Source: Breviolum minutum Mf 1.05b.01
Taxonomy: Eukaryota > Sar > Dinophyceae > Suessiales > Symbiodiniaceae
DNA length: 64,000 nt
Direction of reading: 5' to 3'
NCBI GenBank assembly: GCA_000507305.1
Contig: DF239796.1
Location: forward strand, 98,897 to 162,896
Numbering within the stretch: position 1 is the first letter of the stretch; every line of letters begins with the position of its first letter. A program made the position numbers and the translations under genes. The notes under the pieces were generated by a model, which was not told the origin of the DNA, did no database searches, and saw only the letters and a program-made list of their open reading frames with translations. Shown piece after piece: positions 49,477 through 62,300 of this stretch.

Positions 49477-49899
49477 TCCGAGAACAACGGAAGGAAAGGC
49501 TGCCATGATGCAGGGCACGCTTGGCATTTCAAGGGCTGCATGGATCTAAGCCTGTTTACTGCTCATGAAGTGGAAATTATTATTAGTAAATGGGTAGTTA
49601 TGGGAGTTAGAAGTTGTGAGTCACTACATTAAGCCTCAAAATTGTATACTTGGGAAACTTACTAACCACGGCTACTATTTCACTTTCTGAATGGGATGAT
49701 CCTTCGTAAGCACCATTGGCTGGCATAACTGAGCTGTACAAATCGTGACGAGCAAATGAATTTTAAGGATGGCCATTCTTCCCTAATAACTGAGCAAAAG
49801 GTCGCAACAAGGTAGGGTTTGACTACCAGTATAGCGTAGCATCTACTTTTTTCAAAGTCATCAAACAGTTTTATTTCTCCGGGAGTTGTTTTTTGGTAC

Positions 49900-50397
49900 A
49901 TGAGGCACGTAAAAGTGGTTTGTCGGAAAATTTGGAGGTGTTGCCACCTTCAGCAATGTGATCAAGGATATGTGGCTACCTGTTTTTTGGGCGCAAAATG
50001 CACGGCCAAAATCTGTGATGTAACTGTTTCCTTTGATGGGAATTTCAGGGTACCAAACTTCAATGCCACCAATAAACTAGTTAGAAGTAATTAATTCCAC
50101 TTAAAGGGGTAAAACAAAACAGTTATACCATTATACAAAGCCATTTCTAGGGGCCCCCCAAGATTTTTGCCAAAAAAAATTCTCAAGTTGATGATGAACT
50201 TCCAGCCGTCCAATTCCCGAGGATGTCACGATCAGTGCTTTGTTCCGATCCTGGCGACAGATCACGGTGTCCAAAGGGCAACTTGGAGTTTCAAAATCAA
50301 AAAATCAAAAAGACAAAAAAGATTCGGGGATATTTTTGCAGGTGTTTACACTCTGGTAAAACTAAGATATATATATGTACTTATGAATAGGTGGTAA
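49900..50397 (+). CDS. Two weak ORFs, unknown
   Basis: 49,900-50,094 reads RKIWRCCHLQQCDQGYVATC, FLGAKCTAKICDVTVSFDG. 50,167-50,397 reads CHDQCFVPILATDHGVQRAT, with a second open frame KVDDELPAVQFPRMSRSV. Neither has clear splice sites or homology. Confidence 0.2.
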
Positions 50398-51039
50398 ACT
50401 ATGTGATTCAAGGTAAACTATATTTTTGAAGGTGTTTTTGTTTGGCGGTTGGGGCCCCTTCCCGGTACCTTGCTTGAAACAGTTCGCGTCTGAATCACTG
50501 AAAATAGGCCATATCCCCAAAAAAGGAAGGCTTGTCTCCCAAGCATCATTCTTCGAAGCACTAGGGTGTCCATGGAAGCGATAGTAACTAGTCAGTAAGT
50601 TGGGTGATTTCACCTATTTACGGGACGTATCCAACCTACTTATGTAGGGGTGATTTTATCCATTTACTAAGTGCCATGGACATCCCAATATGTAATTTCA
50701 TAGCAAACTGAAGGCTTAAAAGCTTAAAAGCGTGACGCTCCTGGATTTTCGGCCGGTGCTCTATATCAGGATTATATCAGGGATGATGAAATTTCCTATT
50801 TTTGTTGAGGGGTGGGATGAAACTTGATACACATCTATGGTCATTTTGAGGGAGATTTCCTCTTGATAAGTAAATCGTGCATTGTTTAAGGGTTGGTGTC
50901 GCATAATGACCCCTGGTTAATAAAGGTGGATTTACTTGATTAAATGTGTAGGCGGTAAATGGTGAAGGTTGATACTCGGATTATATATGAGAATCATTGG
51001 ATTTTAGATCCCATGACATCCCTATAGGACTGGTATATT

Positions 51040-51139
51040 TTACATGATTTTGTACGGATTCTACCATGGTATATCACTGATTAAACCACCATTTGGAGAT
51101 TTTGTTCATTTTTTTCGGAGCATTTTAATCACATCCAAG
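51040..51139 (+). mobile_element. Family A MITE copy
   Basis: Left end lost; right end ACATCCAAG. Confidence 0.55.
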
Positions 51140-51496
51140 CAAGGGCTTTTGCAATCAACGGTTCCATCAATTACTTGTTTAATTATGGACTGGACTTCCA
51201 CTGTAAAATGCTCCCTCCGGTGGTGGTTGCAAAAATTGTTCGTGTTCACCCCTAAAATGATGAAAACCCATTCATCCAATTTGATGGCAGTCATGTGAGT
51301 CATGTGTTTCAACTGGATGGCTCATCCATCACGTAAATACCTAAGAATTCAATTGGACATCTATCAAGGGTTTTTTCATTTGTCCTGTGTCGTGTTTCCT
51401 TTCCGCTGAAAAAAAAAGGTATCTATATAACGATCATATGATTGAAAGCCCCATATATATATAGATGTGTATATATACAAATATATTTGCACCCAT

Positions 51497-51575
51497 AGGA
51501 TCCATTTATGGTATATTTCCTTACATTAATGATTGATTTTTATGACAAATGTAGGTAAGATATTCATAAATCCTA
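51497..51575 (+). mobile_element. Family E, diverged
   Basis: ATCCATTTATGGTATATTTCC ... AATGTAGGTAAGATATTCAT arms (bases interrupted by differences). Confidence 0.5.
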
Positions 51576-52267
51576 AGGGTTGATTTCAGTGGGTGAAATA
51601 TGTTGATTACGAAATCATTGAGTCAAACTCTGGGATTTTTCTTCCCAGGTGATGTGAAAACGGATTCAAGGGACTCATGGGATGAATTCATCACCATGGT
51701 TTCACTGGACCTAATTTTTGGGAATATGTTTCCCTAAGGATCCAATCACTCACCGGAAAAGTCAAATGATGAGCAAAGGGTGTCCTTCATCACCTCCTAA
51801 AACAAGGTATTTAGGTTCCATGAAACCATGACCTCAGTTTCGGTGAGCCAAGATCCCTAGGATTTGGATTTTTGTTCCAAGAACTTCGCCCTTTTCTTGT
51901 GAGTAAAAACCGGGAAAAACTACGTGGTCAAAATGTCCCATAGATCCCAGCCTGAAACTATGGATTTTCCAGAAATCTCCAAGGAACACGGGCCTCCAGG
52001 GCCTCAAAGCAGGTGATGATGATTATGATTTAGGTCCTGCCAACAAAAAAAACCTGTAACAGCCAGAAAGATGATCACTCGAAGATGGACGGTTGATATT
52101 TTGTGGTACATGTAGGTAAAGATATAACATGCATGGATCCTATGGCTATTGGCTATTGCTTACATGATTTAATATGGCATAAACTCATCAACCCAATTCC
52201 ATTAGGGATTTTATATACCCATCCCAGATGCTCTATGCAATATAATATGCATGGATCCTATGCTATA

Positions 52268-52372
52268 AGGGTGTTTCCAAAAAATAGTGGTACCCCAAAA
52301 TGGATGGTTTATAATGGAAAACCCTATTAAAATGGATGATTTGGGGGTATCACTATTTTCGGAAACATCCAT
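52268..52372 (+). mobile_element. Family D MITE copy
   Basis: Flanked by CTATA / ATATA, compatible with a TA target. Confidence 0.8.
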
Positions 52373-53244
52373 ATATTCAAAGACCGAGGCGCGAACGTGC
52401 ACTTCGACTTCAACATCAGCAGCGTTCACGACGGCAGCAGCGGCAGATGCTGGTGTCTTCGACCGAGTTTTCACAATTCTTGGGCAAGGGGAACTTGTAT
52501 ATATTGGGGGTGTACATCAAGATGTACATGGGAATCAGTATTTGGATGAATTGATTTGGGGGTATTAAGGTTTATGCCGGAAGTCAGGTTGTCTCATGGT
52601 GATTCACTGCGTTTGTGGTACATTCATTTGGGTAGTTTTTAGGTAGTTTCACAGACATGGCTCATTCCTTCATGTATTTCTCAGGGTTAATTTTTGGTGA
52701 AAAAAATGGTGAGTTCACTAGATGCAGGTATCTCTCCTACCTTTTTTATTTTCAAAGTTCCCGGAGGTGTCCCCATCCTACATTTGAGCAGTTGAAAAAA
52801 CAACCTACTTGATTGGGGAAGGTGCCCTTAGATTCCAATGAAAATTATATGCAAAATGCTCCCATGCATCAGGATTTGCCATAAATGTCACTTTTGGGGG
52901 GTGAGAGTTTGTTATATATTACCTTCAAGGGCGTTTAAAATGATGATAATTCGCCTGTTTTTGTGATGTTTCAGGGGGACTTATAGGCCTGCAAGTCATT
53001 AAAAGAATAGTTGTTTGGAATTGTTGATGAAGTAAACCTCCGGCAACAAAAATCTGTTCGGGGTCAGGTCGAACGCAAACAAACAAGTTGACTTGGACTC
53101 AAACCCCGAACATGAAGCAATGAAGATGTTGTTTGACTCAATTTTGACTCATTTTGAAAAGAATACCCTAAACCATTGATGCCTACTGGTGATCTACAAA
53201 AGAAATGCGGCAACACTTTTTCTAGGTAGATTCTCCCACTATTC

Positions 53245-53352
53245 TTGGATTTGTTCAAGGTGATCTTTATTACTTCCTACCATGGTGAATCACTATTCAT
53301 TTGTGTTTGGGGAATATGTTTTAACTTGTTCCAATCAACTTAAACTAATCTC
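53245..53352 (+). mobile_element. Family A MITE copy
   Basis: Left end CTTGGATTTG; right end diverged. Confidence 0.6.
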
Positions 53353-53769
53353 AATACTCTCAGTTTAAGCAAGGGATGTTTCCTACCATCATTTTGCTGC
53401 GTCGAGACCGGAACCACCCACCTGCCTTCCCTTCTGCCACCTTAGGCCATGCTGTTGAAGACCAAAGGTTGGAAAAACGGGACAAAAAAAACCGACGGGT
53501 GGAATTTTTTTTGAGGATGTGTTTCCTGGGGTGGTTTGAGTTGGTGCTTAGGGTTGGTGGGTTTGGGTGATTCTACAAAAAATAACCCTAAGTAATAACG
53601 ATCCCTACTCCAACTAATTATTGTTCCTGGTGTTTTTTTGGGGGGGGGGATGGGGTTGATGGCAAAACCGCAAAATCCGGCCACCCATGGTGAGCATGTT
53701 GGCCCCGACACTAAATGGTCAGAGCCAAGGGTCTCAACAAAGTGGTGGGTCTTACCAACCAGCTATTTT

Positions 53770-53869
53770 CTAGGTGGTGGCAACTCAAATATTTTTCTTT
53801 TTCATCTTTACTTGGTGAAACGATCCAAATTGACTCATATTTTTCAGATGGGTTGAAACCACCAACTAG
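53770..53869 (+). mobile_element. Family C MITE copy
   Basis: Intact ends. Confidence 0.7.
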
Positions 53870-54190
53870 GTTATTTTTGTTTGCCCTTTGAATTGGTTAG
53901 GTCGGATTGTTTCCATCAACGGTATGAATCATTGATGATGTTTTCTTGGATAAAAAACCTTGCCAAAATAATGTTAAGCTTGAAGCAAATGGTTCAGCCT
54001 CTCAAAAATACATCTATCAAAGAATCCTGGGGCCTCAATAGCCTGGCTATTTCAATGACCTAAAAGTATACACCTCTGCGAAAAACAAACAACTTCATTC
54101 ACTCACCCCTCTTGTTTTTGGAGGCTCTTTTCTGCTGATTCTTAGGGCAGCCTGTCTGATATTGTTTAGCCACCAACTGATCATGTGTAT

Positions 54191-54290
54191 CTAGGTGGTG
54201 GTTTCAAACATTTGTGTTTTTACCTCTACCTGGGGAGATGATCCAATTTGACTAACATTTTTCACATGGGTTGAAACCACCAAGTTGGTA
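54191..54290 (+). mobile_element. Family C MITE copy
   Basis: Right end altered to CACCAAGTTGG. Confidence 0.65.
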
Positions 54291-56694
54291 GCTATCATTA
54301 AATTGCGGCTTCGAACTGTTAGGTTCACTGAAGGCGATACTGTGAGCTAAACAGATGCTTCAATAACTAACGGCAATCACCACTTGAGACACTATGAAAT
54401 GAACGGAAAAATGAGTAGATTTTCCATGTTCAACTGGTTAGCCGAATTTCCTGAAGCATCAACTGTTGTTTATGCTATTCGCAGGCTTTTGAACCAGAGT
54501 TTCTGCAGGTGTTGTATCAGGGATCATTTATGGGACCCATTTTGGAGGGAGCAAACTTGATGCAAATATATCCCAAATGTTCCAAGCATGGAATATTTAC
54601 CCACATTTACCATCTATTTTCGCCAAATGTAGGTGTTTTTCCCAAAAAAATGGTGCAGGGTTTGCCCTGGTATCAATCACACTAACCCCTGCCTAAGCTT
54701 GCAATCGGAGGTCAGATGCTTCAAAAGTTTTGCTTCTGTTCCTGGCATATGCAACTTTGGTTGCGCTTGAGAAAGTCTAGGAGAAGCCCAACATACCCCA
54801 TCCCCCAGGCATTCCCCAAAAGCACCAAATGATTCAGGAATGTTCCTGCGTAAAGTGTTGGTTGAGGGTTTAGGGTAGGGAAGTATGTTTTCGTCATTCT
54901 CAGCTACCTCAACTTGGGGAAGAAATGGTTCACCCGTTTTGACGAAGATATTTTTTCAACTCGGGGACGATTACTACCACCAACTTGAAATCGGATTGGC
55001 CTCACCCCATATTCCAATGGACCATAACTGGGGGAATGGTCAAGATATGAGCAGTGAACAAAACCCGGGTCATTTGCTGTATCTATATCTATATATATTT
55101 ATAAATATACACCCTTGTTATTTGGTGTTTTTTTGTGGATGAAATCATACCCAGGTTTTTGGGCATTATAATGACATCATGACATAAGGATTCCGGAACC
55201 TGGACCAGTCAGTAGTTCATGGAATGTCATGAACCAGAGATTTGAAGGTTGCTAATATATGTGTTGGAGTTTTTTTCTCAACTCTCATTTTTTATCCCTG
55301 TGGTAGGTGATAAACTTATCAACCAGAAATTCCGTTGGGTGTTTTTTTATATTACTCTCCCTGAAACTAACAGCAAAACCGGGGCTGGTGGTTTGGGAAA
55401 TGATCCAATTTTGGCTAATATTTTTCAAAGGGGCAGATCAATCAACCACCAACTAGAAAAGCACCTGCAAATGGATTCTTTCGAAGATGAGAAAGTTTCG
55501 TTGGGATGGCTCAACCTCGCAGGTGCTTTTGCTGTTATTTTCCGGAAGTGTAACCCATAATTTTTGGCAAATCAACCAACCCCCCACCACGTTACCCCTC
55601 CCAGAAATAAGGGTTTAATAAGGCCTTATTAAGGGAAACCAATGGTTTAATAAACCCTTTTTTACGCCTATATAATATGATTATCAAATATACATTAATT
55701 TTTATACATATTTATATATATACAATATATATATACACATTCACATACCTTCATTTTCGAGGAAAGGGAGATATCTATATAAACCAATCCCCATACGCAA
55801 ATGTCCTTCCAGTTACGAACCCGCAGATCCTAAGGTTGCACGCATTTCAAAGGAAGGAGGCTGGGAAGCAGGGAATGAAATGACAGGAAGTAGCATACAA
55901 TATAGATACAAATATTAACTGCATCTAGGTACATCATTATATATGCTTGATTATATATTATATATTTATATACAGATTTATGTATATACACATTTTTGTA
56001 TATGTATATAAATATGTATTTGCACATTGATCTCTGTTATAGTACAGGATGATGCACAATTACATGTATTTTTACCTATTTTGGTGACTTTGCCGTGGAT
56101 GGCTCGATGTGAAATGGTACAGTAGGGGCGTTCCCAAGTAAATGAGAAGCATTTGACCCCAGTAAATCCTACGTTCATCACCTCAGTTGTTAGATAGGAC
56201 TACAACCAGGAATTTGCGTTCGCATATCCATTTCCATTGTTCAAACATTTTTGTTGACCCCGATTTGAACAAATTTGACTAATATTTTTTAAGTGGGTCG
56301 AAACCATCAACCAGAATAGTTAGGGGGGCCCATTACTGTACCACCAGTTGAAATGGTCCCCAAGCAATCTTTTTTTTTCAACAAGACCGATCCTTTCAGA
56401 TTATGGGAGATTGAAAGTGAGGAATTCCTAATATGAAAAGATCTGGGCAGCAGGGACAATATAGATTCTGGAATCCCCTCTGAAAATGTTTGGTTCACAA
56501 AAAACAAGTAATTGCTAGCTGCTACCTTCTGATATAGCTAGCTGGTGGTAGAACAAGCTTGGGTGTTTACTTTTTTACAGAACAAACATGTGGTGATTTC
56601 AAATGGGAAACGGGACTCAAAAAAAAAGATATTTTTTTTTGGGGGGGGGTCATTTCGAATGGACCAATGAAAGAAACCAGTTTTTTTACACGAA

Positions 56695-56815
56695 TTATAC
56701 TACACCTTCGAAAACCAACAACAAAAGCTCTGAATACTGGCCGTATCCCAAAAGGAAAGGATCGTCTTCCAACGGCCATTTTTCAGGGGCAAGCTGTTAG
56801 TTTCAGGGCAGGTAA
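56695..56815 (+). mobile_element. Family G MITE copy
   Basis: Underlies much of the 56,559-57,227 open frame. Confidence 0.6.
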
Positions 56816-56839
56816 CCACTATGATTTTTGGCATAGGCC

Positions 56840-57737
56840 GTCAATCAACTTAATATTGGTTGACGTACTGAACGCCAATTGTGTCAAAACGAAGGCAAAG
56901 CTGTCCCCAAGGCAAAGACCAACCCAGCAGGTGGAGGTGGAGATGTCAGAATCAACTGGGCTTCAACCGCAAAAAAAGACTGCCAAGAGAAAAACCTTTA
57001 GGACCATCTCAGGCTGGTCTCTTACATCCAGGTGTCCGCAGGAATTCGCCCATGATGTCCAAAAGAGCGATCTGAAGTCGCTGCACGCGAAAGTTCAGTG
57101 TCGGGTTTTTTTTGAAATCACACTTATCACTCAGGAAGATGTTAAAGCGATTCTCGAGTTCCTTACGGTGCTGGAAGTCGTCATGGACAGGTTAATTGAG
57201 GCACTCAAATGTGCTGACAATCGGTAGATGATTGTGTTCCTCTATGCCGCCAAGCTTCTTTTGAATGGTGTCAGCAGCCAGAGAGCGCTCCGCTTCCGTC
57301 CAGTTTTTGTGACCTTTGCTATCCATGATGGTGGGCATGAGTGGTTCACAAGCAATGGAATCTACAATCATGTTGTTCAAAACTTGGGAAGTACACTCGA
57401 AGCATTTCATTCACACCGAGGCTCTCCATTCTCAAGGAACGATTTCTCTTCCCTCTTTGCCCCCCATGTGAACTCTCCGCAGCGGCGTCGGCAGGGAAGA
57501 GACGTGAAGCTGAATTCCATGTTGCCAGGGGGCCCTAAAACAAAACTACAGCCCCGAAGTTTCAACGGCAAGTTCAAACTCAAGACAAGCTGGTTTCCTT
57601 TTTGGGTCACGGGTCCCTTTGTAACATTTCAAGCGTGCCGTTGGGAAAACTTTGGGGATAGCAAAATTCTGGAGGTTTTTTTTGGCGAACTGGCGGATGG
57701 TTTTCGACACTGGCGTTACAGATGTTCCCTAAGATAG
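56840..57737. pseudogene. Coding-like block open on both strands
   Basis: On the + strand one ORF ends at 57,227 (EVVMDRLIEALKCADNR) and another runs 57,228-57,737. On the minus strand 57,192-57,410 reads NNMIVDSIACEPLMPTIMDS, NWTEAERSLAADTIQKKLGG, which looks the more protein-like. Little dispersed-repeat sequence is seen inside. Probably a gene or transposon fragment; strand unresolved. Confidence 0.3.
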
Positions 57738-58497
57738 CAGGCTGGAAAAGCCACGGGAATTGTTTGATGCTAAACTGCCAGGAAAGGGGTGGATTTTCCC
57801 ATGGTGGATTTGTGTTCGTTTGCCCGGACAGGGTTTTTAGGTCTTATGGGGTGGAAATTGAACCTTGAGCGGGTGGAAATTCTTCACCATGGATCTTCTT
57901 TATTTCCATGAAACTGATGGTTGGGTTTCAGCCCCGGTTGGGTTTCAGTGAAACAGCCCCGGATATCCACCAAATGGATACCAAAACCATGGAAATTTAC
58001 AAGTACCCCCCTCAAGGCCAATCCTCTGAACAAATCGCCGGCCTTAGTAAGGAAAAATGTTAAGCAGTACGGTCCCTGAAAATTTAAGTCCTTATTTCCT
58101 GCAGGGGGGTGGCATTGGGGGGGTACTGGTAACCTGTACTTTTAGATTGTTTCCCATGACAAAAACATCCCTTTTCGAAAATCAAGCCAAGCACACCTTC
58201 CAGTTTTCACAGCCACACTTATAGGGGTTATCACCCTACTCATCACTGGTTTTTGGGCCCATCTTATAGGGGGGATTTTTGTCAATCCAGGTATGTTGGA
58301 TTTGAATGGTCCAACACATCAGCCAAGGGCGAACGGCAGCATACATTCAAAAAAAACGGTGAAGCCGTCGTTAAACCACACCCACGTTTATCACCAGTCA
58401 CAAGAAGAACCCCATTGTGATAGCTATGATGATCTTTGCTTTCAGGTGCTGCTTTCAAATTGCATTTTTTCACCCTTTCTTGGGAAAGATTCCCATG

Positions 58498-58599
58498 TGG
58501 ATGTTTCCGAAAATAATGGTACCCCCAAATCATCCATTTTAATAGGGTTTTCCATTATAAACCATCCATTTGGGGTACCCCTATTTCTGGAAACACCCA
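58498..58599 (-). mobile_element. Family D MITE copy, reversed
   Basis: Only clear reversed Family D copy; ends ATGTTTCCGAAAATAAT / CTGGAAACACCCAG. Confidence 0.75.
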
Positions 58600-58744
58600 G
58601 GTGTGATTACTTGACGAACATTTTTTTCTATAATTGGCTGGCAATCACAACCACCTACTGCAATTTCTCTTGAGGCTCACGATCCGCAAACGTTGCTGTC
58701 ATCAGATCTTCTACATGTGGCAGTGTTATGTGGGAACACTCAGT

Positions 58745-58859
58745 TGAGCAATGAAAAGAAATGGTTGGTTGGGTTATATAGGGGTTTATACTGCCCATCT
58801 ATTTAGGGATTATAATGCACCATGATAAGGATCCCTATTACACAACGGAAAGTAAAAGG
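58745..58859 (+). mobile_element. Family B copy
   Basis: Full length; ends GGAAAGTAAAAGG. Confidence 0.7.
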
Positions 58860-59397
58860 TTTTTTTTTCGTGGCTCATTTGAACCAAAAGCAAGAAACCC
58901 GAACACAAGGCCTTCGGTAGTGGCTGGATCAGTACGTTTGGGGGCATGAATCATCCCATCCGGCAAATTGTAGCAACCATTGGTCACCCTAAATGGTGGT
59001 TCAGTAAGGGAATCTTCCCCCAAAAAAAGACCTTGATTAAGGTATAGCTAGCATTTTTTCGATACTGACTACAATTTAAGCACAAATATCAGCCAGTGAT
59101 ATGAAGCCTTAGTAATATTAAACAGTCAACCACTCAAATACCATAAGAATTGAAATCCTACCCAGACATGTTCCTGGATAATATCATAAGTCATAGGGAA
59201 AATGGCGGTACCCAAGCTCTTCAACTCAGTTCCGCATACATTTTTTGGATGTCAATGGGCTGTGAAACTTTCAAAGTTGTGGTGTGCTTTCGGGCAAATT
59301 GTTCATTGGTAACATAACTTAAACTTGCTGGAGTCTTCGAAGGATTCCTGATTTTTTTTGGATCACTGGAATCTAAGTGCAAGTAATTTCCCTGGAA

Positions 59398-59493
59398 GTT
59401 TAACAATTCGCCCCCAGAAGATTCGCCAAAGGAAAGTAGTGGCTTCCAACTTTTATTTGTCAGTGGCTTTAGCTGGGGAACTTCGGGGGTGTA
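59398..59493 (+). mobile_element. Family G MITE copy
   Basis: Abuts a Family H copy at its right end. Confidence 0.6.
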
Positions 59494-59590
59494 GAAAACT
59501 AACATGGCAATGGAAAATCAACAACGAATGAAGATGCATCCCCTTTTAAAATGATGATGTTCCATTGACATGTTAGTTTTCGGGAGGGTA
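59492..59590 (+). mobile_element. Family H MITE copy
   Basis: Right end continues TTTTCGGGAGGGTA. Confidence 0.7.
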
Positions 59591-59599
59591 TCACTTGCA

Positions 59600-59760
59600 A
59601 TTTTTCCTTCCATGTTGAAACCTCATGTTTCAATCTCTTGAAATGATTCCAACTGTCCCTACACATTCCGACCATGTCATACCTTCTCCCATCGTTGAGG
59701 TTGTCAACATGCACCAAGCGAAGGTGACTTGTCGAGAAACGGGCCCACCGAACCGAACAA
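59600..59760 (-). CDS. Weak minus-strand candidate exon
   Basis: HLRLVHVDNLNDGRR precedes a GTATGA donor on the minus strand; the frame continues YDMVGMCRDSWNHFKRLKHE. No homology; the + strand is also open. Confidence 0.15.
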
Positions 59761-60325
59761 CAAAAAAAAATGTGCGCACCCGTACCAGCCACAGAAACAT
59801 GTTGAATTACCATCGCATTAACCCCCCTAAAGTTGATGTTTAAACCAAAAAAAGGGACATGAACATCGCAAACCCTGGATGTATTCGAACATGTTCCCGG
59901 TATTCTCATGGGAATGGAAAGGCCTTAAAGACCTTAAAGGACGATTCACCCAACGGTTGATCCCTTAATAAGGCCGGCGTTTTTCGGCAGGTTGTTGCTT
60001 AGCAGGTGGATATGTATGGGAACAATTCCCTTTATGGAAACCCTTACGAATAATAGGAATTCCAGCCAAACTTCGAACAGGATGGTAACCATTGATCCTA
60101 ACTTCTTGAGACATCCTAGTTCTATGTCGACAACTTTCTAGGCAATCCGATTTCACCACGACCTAAAATCCAGCCGACACTCTCTAATAAAGTCGTGGTG
60201 GTTTAGAGTAAGGGAAATCCGACAAACCAAAAATAACCAGAACAAATATTTTTCAGATGGGTTGAAACCACCAACCAGATGATCATGTCCTTTACCCATA
60301 TCGGTGAAGAGCTTTTGTAAAACCA

Positions 60326-60625
60326 ATGAATTGGAAGAAATTATCTCGCCTGGAGAAACACCGAAAAAATTGTAGAGCCAGATTCGGATCATTGGGGCTC
60401 AGCAAATTTTCAGGTTTCGACCACGGTTGGAAACAAATGTTTGTTGATTCCATGAAAATAAGTGTTTTTACTAGATACCACCCACAGAAAGGAATGGCTA
60501 ACAGGAAACTTCTGGGAAAAGGAGAAACATCAACAAATCAACTAGTTTTTTGGTTTCAAAACGTGAGTTTTGGGGGGTGTATTCCATTGGGGCCTATCCC
60601 CTCACATGATGGTCGTTCCGGTTGA
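60326..60625 (+). CDS. ORF of 99 codons, unknown
   Basis: MNWKKLSRLEKHRKNCRARF, GSLGLSKFSGFDHGWKQMFV, HPQKGMANRKLLGKGETS, to TGA. Basic, repeat-poor, no family recognised and no splice signals that settle it. Confidence 0.2.
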   Translation: MNWKKLSRLEKHRKNCRARFGSLGLSKFSGFDHGWKQMFVDSMKISVFTRYHPQKGMANRKLLGKGETSTNQLVFWFQNVSFGGCIPLGPIPSHDGRSG

Positions 60626-60827
60626 ATCTTTCACAAAAAAGCGCATGTTTAGCATTCTAGGGGGTTGCAAAGGCAATGGATTTCAGTAATTATGCTCATC
60701 CTTGCAAATGCCATATTTTCCATGGGGGGGTTGGGTAAGCAATTTCTAGGAATACAATTTATTGCATTTGAACCCTTACCCCGCCCAACCCCCATAAATA
60801 CAGGGAAGTTTCTTTGATTCGACTACG

Positions 60828-60935
60828 TGTTGGTTTCAAACATTTTTGTTTCATTTTCACCCCGAAACATGAGGGTTTCATGATCCATCTTGACCAGCAT
60901 TTTTGTCAGACGGGTGGATCAACCACCACCCAGAT
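60828..60935 (+). mobile_element. Family C MITE copy, diverged
   Basis: GTTGGTTTCAAACA to CAACCACCACCCAG. Confidence 0.5.
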
Positions 60936-61694
60936 GCTGCAAGTTGCACAAAAATAATTCAGACCAAAACTCAGGCCTTTGAGCAGCGCAGCTTGTTGAC
61001 CACCGTCCAGCCTGCCATGGTTGTCTTCTATGTTTGTCGACGAAAGTTTGATTTCCTTCCAGAATTTACTCTTTCTCCCATAATCATGGAACAATTGGAA
61101 GTGGAAAATGGCTGTGTTTGTAAGGTAACGATCCTGTTGGAGGGACCCAGTTTTCAAAATCCCATGATTATTGGGAGGGTCCGGGTAGGCCGGTTGTTCA
61201 CAATCAGGAATGCAAGGTCATGAACAGAATCAACCCAAGCTGTTAAGATATCGGAAACCGTAACTCCTCATCTTGGAGGAACCCATGGGTTAACCACTTC
61301 CAAAAAGTCCGAAGTTGCATCAATTGAGTTTCCTGGTTCCTTGAATAGGTGGGATCGGTACCATATAATCACCCAATTGGCATTTTATAAGTGGTATATA
61401 CTGCCACTTGGGGGATTATATGGTACCTACACCTACTAAGGGAAACAGGAAACAACCATTGAAAAAATGGATAAATACTCCTCCGAAAACTAAAATAGCC
61501 CCTCAAAAATGATGGTTGGAAGATTGCTTTCCTTTTTGAAATGGTCCCTTTTCAGGAAAACATGCCTGTTTTCGTGGTATTCCACTTTTACATCCCAACA
61601 TGTTTTGAAATGAACATGAGCTTGGAATTATCCTTTGGTGAACCCACTCCTTTTTCAACAAACCACAGCAATGCAAAATGAACTGATTTGAAGA

Positions 61695-61804
61695 TATACA
61701 CCCCCGAAAACTAACATGTCCCCTAAAAAGCAGCTAATTTACTAGGAAATACATCTTCCAACCATTGATTTTCAGGGGACATGTTAGTTTTCCGGGGAGT
61801 ATTT
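61695..61804 (+). mobile_element. Family G MITE copy
   Basis: Arms CCCCGAAAACTAACATGTCC / GGACATGTTAGTTTTCCGGG. Confidence 0.8.
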
Positions 61805-61932
61805 CCTTTTTGGACATGGGTGGATTTTCTCACACGTCGCCGTCGCCAGGCCTTTGGCCTTTGGAAGGAACAAGGCGATGGCGGAAGGGAACCAGAGATT
61901 TGGAGATGATCAAAACCCGGGGTTATTTGCTG

Positions 61933-62048
61933 TATATGGGTGTTTCCAAAAAAAGGGATACCCCAAAATGGATGGTGAAAATCATGGAAGACCCTATTTT
62001 TTAATGGATGATTTTGGGATACCCCTATTTTAGGAAACCCCCATATAT
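61933..62048 (+). mobile_element. Family D copy nested in a Family B copy
   Basis: Family B sequence (GGTTATTTGCTGTATA) stops at the left end and resumes after the right end (TGAAATCCTACCCAGTT). Confidence 0.8.
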
Positions 62049-62204
62049 GAAATCCTACCCAGTTTTCTAGGGGACCATTTCATCCGACATTACAAAGAAT
62101 TCCTATAAAAAAAACATCAGTATAATGGAATGTCACATAGACTTTTTGATTACTGCTGAGCTGAAGGGGTATCTAGAATCCATGAACAAATCCTTTTCTC
62201 AGAT

Positions 62205-62300
62205 TTTTTTTTGTTACGGATTCCACCGTGGTAAATCACCACTTTGATCCATTTTTCGCCATTTTTGCTTTTTTCCAACCACCTTAAGCAAGTCCAAGTT
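62205..62300 (+). mobile_element. Family A MITE copy
   Basis: Left end replaced by a T run; right end CAAGTCCAAG. Confidence 0.55.

Larger units (their letters stand above)
50400..56500. other. Repeat-rich stretch without an identifiable gene
   Basis: Contains Family A, C, D and E copies, TA microsatellites and one GC-richer patch at 52,376-52,490 (KTEARTCTSTSTSAAFTTAA on +, KTPASAAAAVVNAADVEVEV on -). No supported exon. Confidence 0.45.

Noticed and set aside
56559..57227. 222-codon + strand ORF taken as one gene
   Set aside because: Its first third is a G run and a Family G hairpin; only the last part is coding-like, and the opposite strand is also open.
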